Notes: generated by a model from the sequence alone, not told the origin. A stretch of DNA of 58,690 bases from Terriglobia bacterium (GCA_020073285.1 JAIQFM010000003.1:1-58690), one strand, 5' to 3'. Counted from the first letter of the stretch, positions 40,972 through 53,360 are shown. Numbers and translations: made by a program.

Positions 40972-41433
40972 CGCGCCACGGCCCGCTGTGATCCGCCTGC
41001 ACATGGACTATGGACTGGGGATGGTTTGGCTCTGTGTGACATGTTGCGGGCAGAACATGGAGATTCGCATTCTTTCGCCCGCTAAAGCGGGCTTGTGCTG
41101 TTTTTTCCGCCAACCCCCGGCTTACGAGTCTGTGTGAAAACGGTGCCGCGCCGCTGGCGCTCTGCGATTTCGTTCCACTTTTCCCACCGCTGCCGCGGTG
41201 GGCTAACGAATTCCGCCCGCTGCGCGGGCTGAGTCCGAGTACTTCGGACCACTGCACTTGACGAAAAAGAGTTCTCACACAGACTCTTACTCCGGGGGCT
41301 ACATTCTTTCGCGCGCCAGGCGCGCTGTGCCTTGGGTCATCTCGCGCCGGGTGCTGGCGGGTCGGCAGCGCGTTTGCCGCATGGGACGTGAATATCTGAC
41401 GCCCCGCCATCACCGTAGCATCGAATTGCTCAT
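40972..41433. other. Gene-free stretch with MITE-like element
   Basis: No coding frame is supported. The stretch holds the element at 41114-41298 and single palindromes on either side, CCCGCTAAAGCGGG at about 41081 and GCGCGCCAGGCGCGC at about 41312. Confidence 0.55.
41114..41298. mobile_element. MITE-like element with terminal inverted repeats
   Basis: GAGTCTGTGTGA (41126-41137) and TCACACAGACTC (41275-41286) are exact inverted copies. With gaps the match extends outward through CCCCCGG on both sides, giving arms of about 24 bp. Inside are hairpins CCACCGCTGCCGCGGTGG, CCCGCTGCGCGGG and GTCCGAGTACTTCGGAC. No gene is inside. The size, about 185 bp, suits a miniature transposable element or a multi-hairpin repeat. 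Confidence 0.5.
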
Positions 41434-41958
41434 ATGTCCGTGCTGCGCTTTTTCATGCTGCTCTCGATGGTGATCTGGGTGGGCGGGATCATCTTCTTCG
41501 CTTTCGTGGTTGCGCCCGCGCTGTTCAGCATATTGCCGACGCGCCATCTTTCCGGGCTGGTAGTCACGCGCACCCTCGGCTCGTTGCACTGGATGGGCGT
41601 GGTTTGCGGCGGCGTGTTCCTCATTTGTTCGGCCTTCGAGGCTTATCGCACCTCGGGCAGCGTGAAGGCCAGCGTCCTCCCGGACCTGCTGGTTTTCGGC
41701 ATGGTGGTCGTCACGCTAATTTCGCAGATCGGCGTCAGCACGAAAATGGCGGCTTTGCGGGCGGAGATGGGCGAGATCGACAAAATCCCCGCCGCCGATC
41801 CGCGCCGCGTCGCCTTCAACCACCTGCATCAGTGGTCAACCCGACTGGAAGTGATCGTGCTTTTGCTCGGCCTGGCGGCTCTTTACGTCATCGCGCGCAA
41901 CTGGGCGATTCCCATAATGAACGCCGTACACGAGCGGTCCCTTTCCACCCGCGCTTAG
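41434..41958 (+). CDS. DUF4149 family membrane protein
   Basis: 174 residues, four membrane segments: FFMLLSMVIWVGGIIFFAFV, LGSLHWMGVVCGGVFLICS, LLVFGMVVVTLISQIGV and LEVIVLLLGLAALYVIA. The first (W-V-G-G-I-I-F-F-A-F-V-V-A-P) and the FNHLHQWSTRLE loop are the hallmarks of DUF4149 (TMEM205-like) proteins. Function unknown. The gene follows the MITE-like element and stands alone. Confidence 0.83.
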   Translation: MSVLRFFMLLSMVIWVGGIIFFAFVVAPALFSILPTRHLSGLVVTRTLGSLHWMGVVCGGVFLICSAFEAYRTSGSVKASVLPDLLVFGMVVVTLISQIGVSTKMAALRAEMGEIDKIPAADPRRVAFNHLHQWSTRLEVIVLLLGLAALYVIARNWAIPIMNAVHERSLSTRA

Positions 41959-42009
41959 ATACGGCCGAGGATTTATCATCAAGAGTTTGGGCGGAATGTG
42001 TGAGGCCTG

Positions 42010-42104
42010 GTTCGTGCCGTCCCTACGGGACTGGGTTCCGAAACTGGGGCCAATTTCCCAGGACTAAAGTCTTGGGCTACTCTCGGTCGTCCCTGCGGGG
42101 ACTC
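42010..42104. repeat. Palindromic intergenic element with three hairpins
   Basis: GTCCCTACGGGAC (42019-42031), CCCAGGACTAAAGTCTTGGG (42057-42076) and GTCCCTGCGGGGAC (42089-42102) occur in the same order and spacing class as the element at 11814-11903. Confidence 0.7.
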
Positions 42105-42151
42105 CGCCAGGGCGCGTGCGCCACAACGCTCATTCGTGCGTCACAACGCTT

Positions 42152-43261
42152 ATGAAGACTGGCATCATCGGCCTGCCGCAGGTAGGCAAAACGTCGCTGT
42201 TCAAGATCCTGACCAAGGCGCAGCTCGCGCCCGCCCACGTCAACCCACGCGAGGCGCACATCGGCGTGGCCAAGGTGCCGGACGACCGCCTGGACCGGCT
42301 CGCCGCACTGTACAACCCGCGCAAGCTGGTGCACGCCTCGGTGGAGTACGTGGACGTGGCCGCCATGCCGACGCACGCTTCCAAAGCCGAAGCCAAGGCG
42401 GGCGCCGGGCTGAGCGACGCGATCGTCGCCAACATCCGCCAGGTGGACGCCATCGCGCACGTGGTTCGCGCCTTCGACGATCCCGCTATTCCGCACGTCG
42501 GCGAAATCAATCCGCTGCGCGACATCCAGAACGTGGATTTCGATCTCATGGTCAGCGACCTCGGCCAGATGGAGAAGCGCCTGGAGCGCCTGCGGAAGGA
42601 TTTGAAAAAGCAGAAAACGCCCGAACTGGAAAAAGAATTCGAACTCCTGCAGCGCTGCCAGGCCTTCCTGGAGCGGGAGCGCCCGCTGCGCGAGATGGAA
42701 ATGACGCCCGAGGACAAGAAACGGGTGCGCGGCTTTATGTTCCTCAGCGAGAAGGCCATCCTGCACGTGCTCAACATAGGGGAGAGCGTGGAACTCGGCC
42801 GCGAGCTGGAACAGGCCGTCGGAAAGTTCAACCTGCGGGAAGTGACCGCCCGCCGCAACACGGGCGCGAGCGCTATCTGCGGCAAGGTGGAAGCCGAACT
42901 CGCCGAGATGAGCGACGCCGACGCCGCCGAGTTCCTCGCCAGCTATGGCATGGGCGAGAGCGGCCTCACGCGCCTGATCCGCAAAACCTACGAGCTGCTT
43001 GGCCTGATTTCCTTTTTCACCGTCGGCGAAGACGAATGCCGCGCCTGGACCATTGAGAACGGTACAAAAGCGGTCAATGCCGCCGGCGTGATTCACACCG
43101 ACCTGGAGCACCACTTTATCCGCGCCGAGGTCATGCACTGGGACCAGCTTCTGGAGGCCGGCTCGGAGGCCAATGCCCGCGCGCGCGGCACGCTGCGGCT
43201 TGAGGGCAAGGAGTACGTCGTCAAGGATGGCGATGTCATGCATATCCGCCATAGCGGGTGA
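42152..43261 (+). CDS. ychF: Obg-family GTPase/ATPase YchF
   Basis: 369 residues. The P-loop is GIIGLPQVGKTSLFKIL (residues about 4-20), followed by NPREAHIGVAKVPDDRLDRL. Then VEYVDVAAMP, a coiled-coil insert (MEKRLERLRKDLKKQKTPEL and EFELLQRCQAFLER) and a C-terminal TGS domain (LISFFTVGEDECRAWTIENG, GVIHTDLEHHFIRAEVM, EYVVKDGDVMHIRHSG). YchF binds ribosomes and modulates translation under oxidative stress. The start at 42152 is where the family begins; the longer frame reads into the palindromic repeat. Confidence 0.93.
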   Translation: MKTGIIGLPQVGKTSLFKILTKAQLAPAHVNPREAHIGVAKVPDDRLDRLAALYNPRKLVHASVEYVDVAAMPTHASKAEAKAGAGLSDAIVANIRQVDAIAHVVRAFDDPAIPHVGEINPLRDIQNVDFDLMVSDLGQMEKRLERLRKDLKKQKTPELEKEFELLQRCQAFLERERPLREMEMTPEDKKRVRGFMFLSEKAILHVLNIGESVELGRELEQAVGKFNLREVTARRNTGASAICGKVEAELAEMSDADAAEFLASYGMGESGLTRLIRKTYELLGLISFFTVGEDECRAWTIENGTKAVNAAGVIHTDLEHHFIRAEVMHWDQLLEAGSEANARARGTLRLEGKEYVVKDGDVMHIRHSG

Positions 43262-43265
43262 GGGG

Positions 43266-43384
43266 GAAGTACCTGAGTACCTCAGTAACTGAGTACGTAA
43301 GACTGATTAGGCCACCGAATCGGGCAGATCATCACGATGGAATCACTCAGGTACTGACGTACTCAGGTACACAGGTACTGCATT
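43266..43384. repeat. Intergenic word array with two opposed arms (GAGTACC type)
   Basis: AGTACCTGAGTACCTCAGTA and ACTGAGTACG on the left face CTCAGGTACTGACGTACTC and AGGTACACAGGTACTG on the right. The unique centre carries the only non-repetitive bases of the gap between ychF and the GNAT gene. Confidence 0.7.
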
Positions 43385-43405
43385 TCGCCGTGTTAAGCTG
43401 CGGCC

Positions 43406-43987
43406 ATGGACGCGGCCGCGCTGCAACAGACGATCTACAACTTTCCCGAGCTGCGCACGCCGCGCCTGCTGCTGCGCCGCCTGCGCATGGAGGACGCCGA
43501 CGACATCTTCGCTTACGCTAGCGACCCGCCGATGACACGGTTCGTCTTCTGGGAGCCACACCGGACGCTCGATGATACGCGCGAGTATCTTCAGCGCACG
43601 CTGCAGGGATATGCGGACGGGCTTCCGCCCTGTTGGGGTATCCAGCACCTCGGCGAAGGCGTCGTCATTGGCGGGTGCGCATTCCACGAGGTCAGCGCGA
43701 TGAACCTGCGCGGCGAGATTGGCTACGCGCTCGCTCGCAAGTACTGGGGACAGGGGCTGATGACCGAGGCGGTGCGCGCCATGCTCGATTACGGGTTCAA
43801 CACCCTGCAACTCAACCGCATTGAAGCGCGCTGCGATGTCGAGAACACCGCGTCCTGGCGGGTGATGGAAAAAGTGGGAATGAAATTCGAAGGCGTGCTG
43901 CGCCAGAACATCATGCTGCACGGCAGAGCGCGCGACGCCAGGATGTACGCGATTCTGCGCGAGGAGAGGAGTGGATGCAACAAGTAA
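43406..43987 (+). CDS. GNAT-family N-acetyltransferase (RimJ/RimL-like)
   Basis: 193 residues. It begins LRTPRLLLRRLRMEDADDIF, then DDTREYLQRTLQGYADGLPP, the acetyl-CoA-binding loop region IGYALARKYWGQGLMTEAVR, and LQLNRIEARCDVENTASWRV, MEKVGMKFEGVLR. The RLLLR...ED and N-x-A-S-x-R-V-M-E-K-x-G patterns are those of RimJ/RimL-type acetyltransferases acting on ribosomal-protein N-termini or small amines. The substrate is unknown. Confidence 0.88.
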   Translation: MDAAALQQTIYNFPELRTPRLLLRRLRMEDADDIFAYASDPPMTRFVFWEPHRTLDDTREYLQRTLQGYADGLPPCWGIQHLGEGVVIGGCAFHEVSAMNLRGEIGYALARKYWGQGLMTEAVRAMLDYGFNTLQLNRIEARCDVENTASWRVMEKVGMKFEGVLRQNIMLHGRARDARMYAILREERSGCNK

Positions 43988-43989
43988 GA

Positions 43990-44117
43990 AGTCAGAAGTC
44001 AGAAACCGCTGGCAAATTGCGGAAAAACTGACACTACCCCCGTAGGAAGTGCTTCCACGGAATCTCTACTTCTGACTTTCTGACTTTCTGACTTTCCAGC
44101 TCTGACTTTCTGACATC
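43990..44117. repeat. Intergenic word array with two opposed arms (GTCAGAA type)
   Basis: AGAAGTCAGAAGTCAGAA on the left faces CTTCTGACTTTCTGACTTTC and further TGACTTTC words on the right. The array fills exactly the gap between the convergent GNAT and purB stop codons, so it could also end transcription from both sides. Confidence 0.72.
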
Positions 44118-45434
<1,317 letters not shown>

Positions 45435-45794
45435 GCACCCTCCTGTGGGATCGACCTGCAGGGCCGAACCCGTCATTCTAAATGGAGCAGGCCGCGCGAC
45501 CTAGTTCTTGATTACTGGACGCGCTTATCATCGGGCTGGCACACGAAAGTGGTGGTGACAATTACATCGTAATGAGATTGAATTTCCCGTAACTTGCGCT
45601 AAGATTCTCCGGCTTCGCGGCACGCCGGGGGTGGGCGGTGCGTTCAGCCTTCACCACATTCCGAGGGCCCGGACTACGATGCCGAAATGTGCGCTCCGGC
45701 GTCCGCTTTAAACCGGTCAAGTCCCGATTCAGACCACCGGGCGGCCGGCGCTCGAACGCTGAAATCATATCGTGTTACGATGGGAGGTGATCTC

Positions 45795-46262
45795 ATGAGC
45801 CCGCGCTCCAACTTCCAACCGAACTACAAGGCGTTGGCGGAATTTCGTTACCAGATCCGCCGGTTCCTCCGTTTCAGCGAAGAGACGGCGCGCGGCGGCG
45901 GCCTCGAGCCGCAGCAGTACCAGCTCATGCTGGCGCTCAAAGGCATACCCGACAGCGTCCGTCACCGCGTCGGCGAGGTCGCCGAGCGGCTCCAGATCCA
46001 GCATCACAGCACGGTGGAGCTGGTGGACCGGCTGGCGCGCCGCGGACTGATCAAGCGCCGCCGCAGCGAGTCGGACCGCCGCGAAGTGCTGTTGGAGCTC
46101 ACACCCCGCGGCGACAAGCTGCTGCAGGAGATGGCGCTGCGTCACCGGGCGGAATTGCGCGAGATGGCGCCCGTCCTGGTCGCCGCGCTCAAAAGAGTGG
46201 TGCGCGACACCCAGGCAGATGACGGGTCGCGACCCGGCAGGAGCAAAGCCAGCCGCAGTTGA
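45795..46262 (+). CDS. MarR-family transcriptional regulator
   Basis: 155 residues. The winged helix-turn-helix is clear: RHRVGEVAERLQIQHHSTVE then LVDRLARRGLIKRRRSESDR and REVLLELTPRGDKLLQEMA. Dimerisation helices flank it (ALAEFRYQIRRFLRFSEETA at the N-terminus). ATG 45795 has GGGAGGTGA upstream. The ClC gene starts 16 bp after its stop, so the regulator probably controls its own operon with the channel. ATTACATCGTAAT (about 45565) upstream is a possible operator. Confidence 0.85.
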   Translation: MSPRSNFQPNYKALAEFRYQIRRFLRFSEETARGGGLEPQQYQLMLALKGIPDSVRHRVGEVAERLQIQHHSTVELVDRLARRGLIKRRRSESDRREVLLELTPRGDKLLQEMALRHRAELREMAPVLVAALKRVVRDTQADDGSRPGRSKASRS

Positions 46263-46277
46263 GGTGAACACACAAGG

Positions 46278-48161
46278 ATGACCGGACCCATCGACGGCTC
46301 CCCCAGGCCGAACCCCACGCTTCCATTTCCCCAGCCCAACGACAACAGTTCTCCGGCGCGCGCCGCGAGTGTCACCGACCTGGTCGAAGGGCCCGTCCCT
46401 ACGGCGGTCAAGTTCCGCATGCTATTGGTGTCATTTCTGGCGGCCGCCATCGGCGCCGGCGCCGGCGTGATCGCCTACGCGCTCTACAACCTCATCGGCC
46501 TGATCACCAACCTGGCGTTCTACCACCAGCTCTCGTTTCGCTTCCGCAGCCCCGAGGCGAACACACTGGGCCTGTGGGTTATCGTCATACCCGTCGTCGG
46601 CGGCGCGATCGTCGGGGTGATGGCGAAGTACGGCTCGCCCAAGATCCGCGGCCACGGAATTCCCGAAGCGATGGAAGCCGTGCTCATCGGCCGCAGCAAG
46701 ATCGAGCCCAAGGTCGCGATTCTGAAGCCGATTTCCGCCGCCATCGCCATCGGCACGGGCGGCCCGTTCGGCGCCGAAGGTCCGATCATCCAGACCGGGG
46801 GCTCGGTGGGCTCGCTGGTCGGCCAGCTTTTTCACATGACGGCCGCCGAGCGCAAGGTGCTGCTCGCCTGCGGCGCCGCGGCCGGCATGGCGGCAACCTT
46901 CAACACGCCCATCGCGGCCGTGGTCTTGGCGATCGAACTGCTGCTTTTCGAATTCAAGTCGCGCTCGTTTATCCCGCTGGTCATCGCCTCGACGATTGCC
47001 ACCAGCGTGCACATCGAGCTGATGGGACCCGGGCAGATGTTCAATGTCTCGGCGGTGGACTTTGGCGTGCCTGCGGCGCTGCCCTGGTACGTGCTGCTCG
47101 GGCTGCTGTGCGGCCTCGCCGCCGTCGGGTTCAGCAAATTGCTCTACTGGGTGGAAGATCAGTTCGAAAAGCTCCCACTGGACGATATGTGGTGGCCGGC
47201 GATCGGCGCACTGGGGCTCGGCATCATCGGCTACTTCGTGCCGCGCGTGCTCGGCGTCGGCTACGACACCATCACCGCCATTCTGAACAATCAGCTCGCG
47301 CTGAAATTACTCGTCCTCGTCATGGTCTTCAAGGCGCTGGCGCTGGTGATTTCGCTCGGCTCGGGCACCTCGGGCGGCTTGCTGGCGCCGATGTTCATGT
47401 CAAGCGCGGCCATGGGCGGCGCGTTCGCCATGGGGCTGAACTACGGCCTGGGCACGCACCTTGCGCCGGGCGCCTTCGCGCTGGTCGCCATGGGCGCGGT
47501 GTTTGGGGCAGCCTCGCGGGCGACGTTCACCTTCATCATCTTCGCTTTCGAAATTACTCGCGACTACAATGCCGTGCTGCCGCTGATGCTGGTGTGCGTG
47601 ATCGCCGACGGCATCGCCATGTTCTTCACCTCGACCTCGATCATGACCGAGAAGCTGGCGCGCCGCGGCCTGCACATCCACCAGGATTACGAACCGGACG
47701 TGCTGCAGCAGGTGCGGGTTTCGGAAACCATGTCCAGCGATGTCTCCACGATTCCCGAGACAATGACGGTCGGCGAACTGGCGCGGCGGCTGGCGTCGCG
47801 CGATCCCCACCTCGTGCATCACGCGGCGTGGCCGCTGGTGGACAGTAACGCCCGGTTGACGGGCATCGTCACGCGGGGTGACATCATGCGGGCGCTGGAG
47901 CAGGACCCTGCCGGCACGATGACCGTCCGCGAGGCCGGCAGTAAGAGCCTGGTCGTGACGTATCCGGATGAGCTGCTCTCCAGCGCGGCGGAGAAGATGC
48001 TGCACAACGACGTAGGGCGCCTGCCGGTAGTCAGCCGCAAGAACTCAACCCAGATCATCGGCTATCTTGGACGCTCCGGCATCATGGCCGCCCGCCTCAA
48101 GCGCCTGCAGGAAGAATCGGTGCGCGAGCCGGGCTGGATTGGGCGCTTCGCGCGGAAATAA
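46278..48161 (+). CDS. ClC-family chloride channel/transporter with C-terminal CBS domains
   Basis: 627 residues. ClC motifs are in order: KIRGHGIPEAMEA (selectivity filter, GSGIP equivalent GHGIP), GGPFGAEGPIIQTGGSVGS (gating glutamate in GAEGP where many have GREGP), LGSGTSGGLLAPMF (GxFxP region) and the C-terminal helices. Two CBS domains follow at about 475-610 (VSETMSSDVSTIPETMTVGE, PLVDSNARLTGIVTRGDIM, and SAAEKMLHNDVGRLPVVS). The family includes Cl-/H+ antiporters and channels; the CBS pair may bind adenine nucleotides. It is probably cotranscribed with the MarR gene. Confidence 0.9.
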   Translation: MTGPIDGSPRPNPTLPFPQPNDNSSPARAASVTDLVEGPVPTAVKFRMLLVSFLAAAIGAGAGVIAYALYNLIGLITNLAFYHQLSFRFRSPEANTLGLWVIVIPVVGGAIVGVMAKYGSPKIRGHGIPEAMEAVLIGRSKIEPKVAILKPISAAIAIGTGGPFGAEGPIIQTGGSVGSLVGQLFHMTAAERKVLLACGAAAGMAATFNTPIAAVVLAIELLLFEFKSRSFIPLVIASTIATSVHIELMGPGQMFNVSAVDFGVPAALPWYVLLGLLCGLAAVGFSKLLYWVEDQFEKLPLDDMWWPAIGALGLGIIGYFVPRVLGVGYDTITAILNNQLALKLLVLVMVFKALALVISLGSGTSGGLLAPMFMSSAAMGGAFAMGLNYGLGTHLAPGAFALVAMGAVFGAASRATFTFIIFAFEITRDYNAVLPLMLVCVIADGIAMFFTSTSIMTEKLARRGLHIHQDYEPDVLQQVRVSETMSSDVSTIPETMTVGELARRLASRDPHLVHHAAWPLVDSNARLTGIVTRGDIMRALEQDPAGTMTVREAGSKSLVVTYPDELLSSAAEKMLHNDVGRLPVVSRKNSTQIIGYLGRSGIMAARLKRLQEESVREPGWIGRFARK

Positions 48162-48280
48162 AGCACGGGAGTCATAGCTCACGGGCAGCGTTTTTCTGCG
48201 TCCGATCCTGCTGTGGGTCATCTACTTAGGAGAGCGGGCTAGAGCGTTTTGTGTTGGTGTAACCGCAAAGAAATAACCCA

Positions 48281-48349
48281 AGATCCTTCGACTCGGGTTT
48301 CCCGCGCTGGAGAAAGCGCGCGGGAGCCCTCCCTTGCTCAGGATGACAT
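48281..48349 (-). repeat. Dispersed repeat (AGATCCTTCGACTCGGG type)
   Basis: AGATCCTTCGACTCGGGTTT followed by CCCGCGCTGG, then GCGCGCGGGAGCCCTCCC and CAGGATGACAT. It is the inverted copy of 11643-11752 without the nested hairpin. It occupies the gap between the ClC and glutaredoxin genes. Confidence 0.8.
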
Positions 48350-48416
48350 TGGGGTGCATCAACTGTGGAACCGATCTAAGGCCTGTTCCCCCGGCATGTG
48401 AGGTCTTATAGAAGAA

Positions 48417-48692
48417 ATGGAACTCATCGTTTACTCGTCCAGTTGGTGCCCAGACTGCCGTATTGCCAAACGATTTCTCGCCAAGCACAACGTTCCCTAC
48501 AAAGAAGTTGATATCGAGGAGACGCCCGGCGCGGCGCAAGAGATCATCGCCCGCACCGGCAAGCGCGCCATCCCGCTGTTTGTCATCAACGGCGTCTGGG
48601 TCCAGCCCTACCGGGCCGGCGAAGGCTTCCTCTACGAGGAAATGAGCAAGCTGCTCGGCATCACTGACGATCCCGCCGCCGCCAACGACTGA
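48417..48692 (+). CDS. Glutaredoxin-family protein
   Basis: 91 residues with the thioredoxin fold. The active site is YSSSWCPDCRIAKRFL (C-P-D-C), followed by PYKEVDIEETPGAAQEIIAR, GKRAIPLFVINGVWVQPYRA (cis-Pro in AIPLFV) and a C-terminal helix. The CPDC motif is that of the NrdH/Grx-like group rather than CPYC glutaredoxins. It would act as a dithiol reductase. The gene stands alone between repeats. Confidence 0.85.
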   Translation: MELIVYSSSWCPDCRIAKRFLAKHNVPYKEVDIEETPGAAQEIIARTGKRAIPLFVINGVWVQPYRAGEGFLYEEMSKLLGITDDPAAAND

Positions 48693-48696
48693 TTAC

Positions 48697-48770
48697 ACTG
48701 CAGAATTGCGGAACTGCGGAATTGCGGAATTGTCGATTCGACTTCTATTCGGCAATTCCGCAGATCGGCG
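48697..48770. repeat. Intergenic word array (GCGGAATT type)
   Basis: GCAGAATTGCGGAACTGCGG and AATTGCGGAATTG on the left face CGGCAATTCCGC on the right. The remaining gap to 49083 shows no gene. Confidence 0.6.
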
Positions 48771-49083
48771 AGAAGCCGCGCTCGGCTCGCATTCTCCAGC
48801 GCGCACCGTCACTCACCGCTGCAATGAATCCGGCACCGGCGATTTCTCAATGTGCCGTCTCCTCCGACGAGCCGCAGTGAGTCCTCGTACTGCCACCGAA
48901 GCTCGTCAGCATAGATCACGCGTCAGCCAGGCGCGCGGCGCAAGGCATTGGTTGTAGCTGGCTGGTCGCGTTCTGAATTCGTAACAAACATACATTTTCG
49001 GCTGTGAGCTGAAATATCGGCGTTATATGAGGTGTCAGATTGGGCCTCGTTCTATGATTTGTAGCTGAGAACAGGAGCCATCC

Positions 49084-50199
49084 ATGGTAAGTGCAGCAGC
49101 ACCACAGCCCCAACCACAACCACAACCAACAATGCGGCTGAAGATGCACTCCGGCGAGCATCTCATCGACTCGCTTAAGCTCGCACCCGAGCACAAAAGT
49201 GCTCTGAAGCGGCTCGGCTACATAAGCCTCGAGCAATTGGCAGGCGCGGCACAAATCAGCGGCCGGGAGTTGGCCGCATATTTGGGAGAGCCTATCGATA
49301 AGATCATGGGCCAAATCTCGGTGGCCGCCACGATCCTGCCGGCGGCGGCAGCAAAGACAATCCGTACTGCCGAATACCCTTTGGGCTTTTCAGTCCACCG
49401 CTATTTCGAGGCAAGAGCTAAGGCGGCTGCGGCGCCGTTATCTGCCGGCAGTTTGGCGACGTTCCAGCGACTCGCTGCGGCCGTGCCGAAGCCAGCGGTT
49501 AAGGCCGAAGTCAATCTGATTCCGCAAATGCCTCCGATCCGCAACCAGGGCGAACGCGGAACGTGCGTGGCCCATGCCGCACTCTCGGCTTTTGAGCACT
49601 CGCTGAATGTAAATGGGAGTTATGTCGACCTTTCAGAGCAGTTTCTGTATTGGAATTGCAAACGCAACGACGGCGCTCTCAATGAGGAAGGCACCTACTT
49701 GGGTGTCGCATGGCCCTTGCTTCAGCGGGACGGTTGCTGCACAGAACTGAAGTGGCCTTACGACCCAGTGCCCCAGGCGGGCAATGAAGGCCAAGGCCCG
49801 CCGCGGAAAGGTGCCCAGGCTGAAGCTCTGCAATGGCGGGTGCCACAGTTCACAGAACTCGCCGCGACAGCCGTAGACGACATCAAGTCCGAACTCGAAC
49901 AGGGTCGCTGCGTATCCTTTTCCGTGCCGGTTTACAACAGCTGGTACCGAAATGACTGGGTGGCATACACAGGCAACATCACGATGCCAGTTCCCAACGA
50001 AGTCCGCGTCGGAGGGCACGCGATGTGCCTGGTGGGTTACGTCGATCTTCCCGACCAGCCTGGGTTCGGTGGAGGAAGTTTCCTTCTTCGAAATAGCTGG
50101 GGCGATCAGTGGGCTATCGAGGGCGCCTACGGTGTCGGCTATGGCACCATCCCCTACGCCTACATTGCGCGTTACTGCATGGAGGCATACTCTATGTAG
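49084..50199 (+). CDS. Cytosolic papain-like (C1A) cysteine protease with N-terminal adaptor-like domain
   Basis: 371 residues, no signal peptide. Residues 8-16 are a Pro-Gln run. Residues about 25-68 form a small helical domain (HLIDSLKLAPEHKSALKRLG, then LEQLAGAAQISGRELAAYLG). The papain domain (about 145-371) has the oxyanion Gln155 and nucleophile Cys161 in PPIRNQGERGTCVAHAALSA, catalytic His312 in GGHAMCLVGY and Asn337 in LLRNSWGDQW. All catalytic residues are intact. AGGAG lies 6 bp before the ATG. The next gene encodes a protein with the same N-terminal domain. Confidence 0.85.
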   Translation: MVSAAAPQPQPQPQPTMRLKMHSGEHLIDSLKLAPEHKSALKRLGYISLEQLAGAAQISGRELAAYLGEPIDKIMGQISVAATILPAAAAKTIRTAEYPLGFSVHRYFEARAKAAAAPLSAGSLATFQRLAAAVPKPAVKAEVNLIPQMPPIRNQGERGTCVAHAALSAFEHSLNVNGSYVDLSEQFLYWNCKRNDGALNEEGTYLGVAWPLLQRDGCCTELKWPYDPVPQAGNEGQGPPRKGAQAEALQWRVPQFTELAATAVDDIKSELEQGRCVSFSVPVYNSWYRNDWVAYTGNITMPVPNEVRVGGHAMCLVGYVDLPDQPGFGGGSFLLRNSWGDQWAIEGAYGVGYGTIPYAYIARYCMEAYSM

Positions 50200-50244
50200 G
50201 AGACTGGCATCATAATTTTAGCGGAGGCGTAATACGCCGCGCTA

Positions 50245-50703
50245 ATGCGCATGTACTCGAAGCACGGCACCTACATTGACGAGTTGGCGTTCCTTTCTGA
50301 GGAGCAAAAGACAAGCCTGCGCAATCTCGCGGCGCCGACGCCGCTGGCCCTGGAATCGATGATTGCTGCCTCTCCCAAGGACTTCGAGCGGCTGTTGGGT
50401 TCCGCCACCTTGGAACAGTTAAAGCTCGCGCTCGTGTCCATGGTTCGCGACGAAGAAAGAAAGTCGATCTCAGGCGCAGCCAGTCGAGCCGCGCGAGGCT
50501 TCGGCGCTATCGTCGATCGGAAAGCGCCGGTCGTCCCGCCAGCCGCATACGATATACGTCGTCGCGACCAACTATTTCACGATATCGAACTGATTCGAAA
50601 GTCCGGCGACAGTTCACCCGAGGCGCGCGATCTCCTGCAGCGTTTGGAAGCGGAGCTCAACGCATTATTCGGGGATGAACACAGCCGCTCCGTAACCGGC
50701 TGA
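50245..50703 (+). CDS. Small partner protein sharing the N-terminal domain of the papain-like protease
   Basis: 152 residues, soluble. The first 52 (KHGTYIDELAFLSEEQKTSL, then ALESMIAASPKDFERLLG) align with residues 22-68 of the upstream protease: identical positions include Ile-Asp, Leu, Glu, Lys and the terminal Leu-Gly. The remainder is helical and charged (LEQLKLALVSMVRDEERKSI, DQLFHDIELIRKSGDSSPEA, LLQRLEAELNALFGDE). The start could be 50245 or 50251. No family recognised. It is probably cotranscribed with the protease. An adaptor, inhibitor or substrate-bridging role is inference. Confidence 0.6.
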   Translation: MRMYSKHGTYIDELAFLSEEQKTSLRNLAAPTPLALESMIAASPKDFERLLGSATLEQLKLALVSMVRDEERKSISGAASRAARGFGAIVDRKAPVVPPAAYDIRRRDQLFHDIELIRKSGDSSPEARDLLQRLEAELNALFGDEHSRSVTG

Positions 50704-50739
50704 TCCGACTACAGCTTTCCAGCAAATACATCGGTCGCA

Positions 50740-50771
50740 AAAACTCAGCCACCGAATAATCCGGTGGCTGA
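50740..50771 (-). terminator. Rho-independent terminator of clpC
   Basis: A perfect 10-bp stem TCAGCCACCG (50745-50754) / CGGTGGCTGA (50762-50771) with a 7-nt loop. On the minus strand it is followed by GTTTTTG, and it lies 25 bp beyond the clpC stop. Its plus-strand flank (ATTGATTTA) is weaker, though it may also serve the partner gene ending at 50703. Confidence 0.75.
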
Positions 50772-50795
50772 ATTGATTTAGCTAAGAGCTAGCAG

Positions 50796-53240
<2,445 letters not shown>

Positions 53241-53360
53241 TGGTTATCTCCGAAAGACGTCCAAACCTTTCACCCCATCCAACCGCCTACCAGCGGCGGC
53301 GTCCTGTGGCGCCGTACACGGAAGCGGAACCTGTCCCTTCTCAGGGGCCCAGAAACTAGC

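Noticed and set aside
46574-47848. A 424-codon frame overlapping the ClC gene
   Set aside because: Arg/Gly/His-rich out-of-frame translation of the ClC gene, no motif.
48706-48957. An 83-codon frame after the glutaredoxin gene
   Set aside because: It begins within a word array and has no protein-like features.
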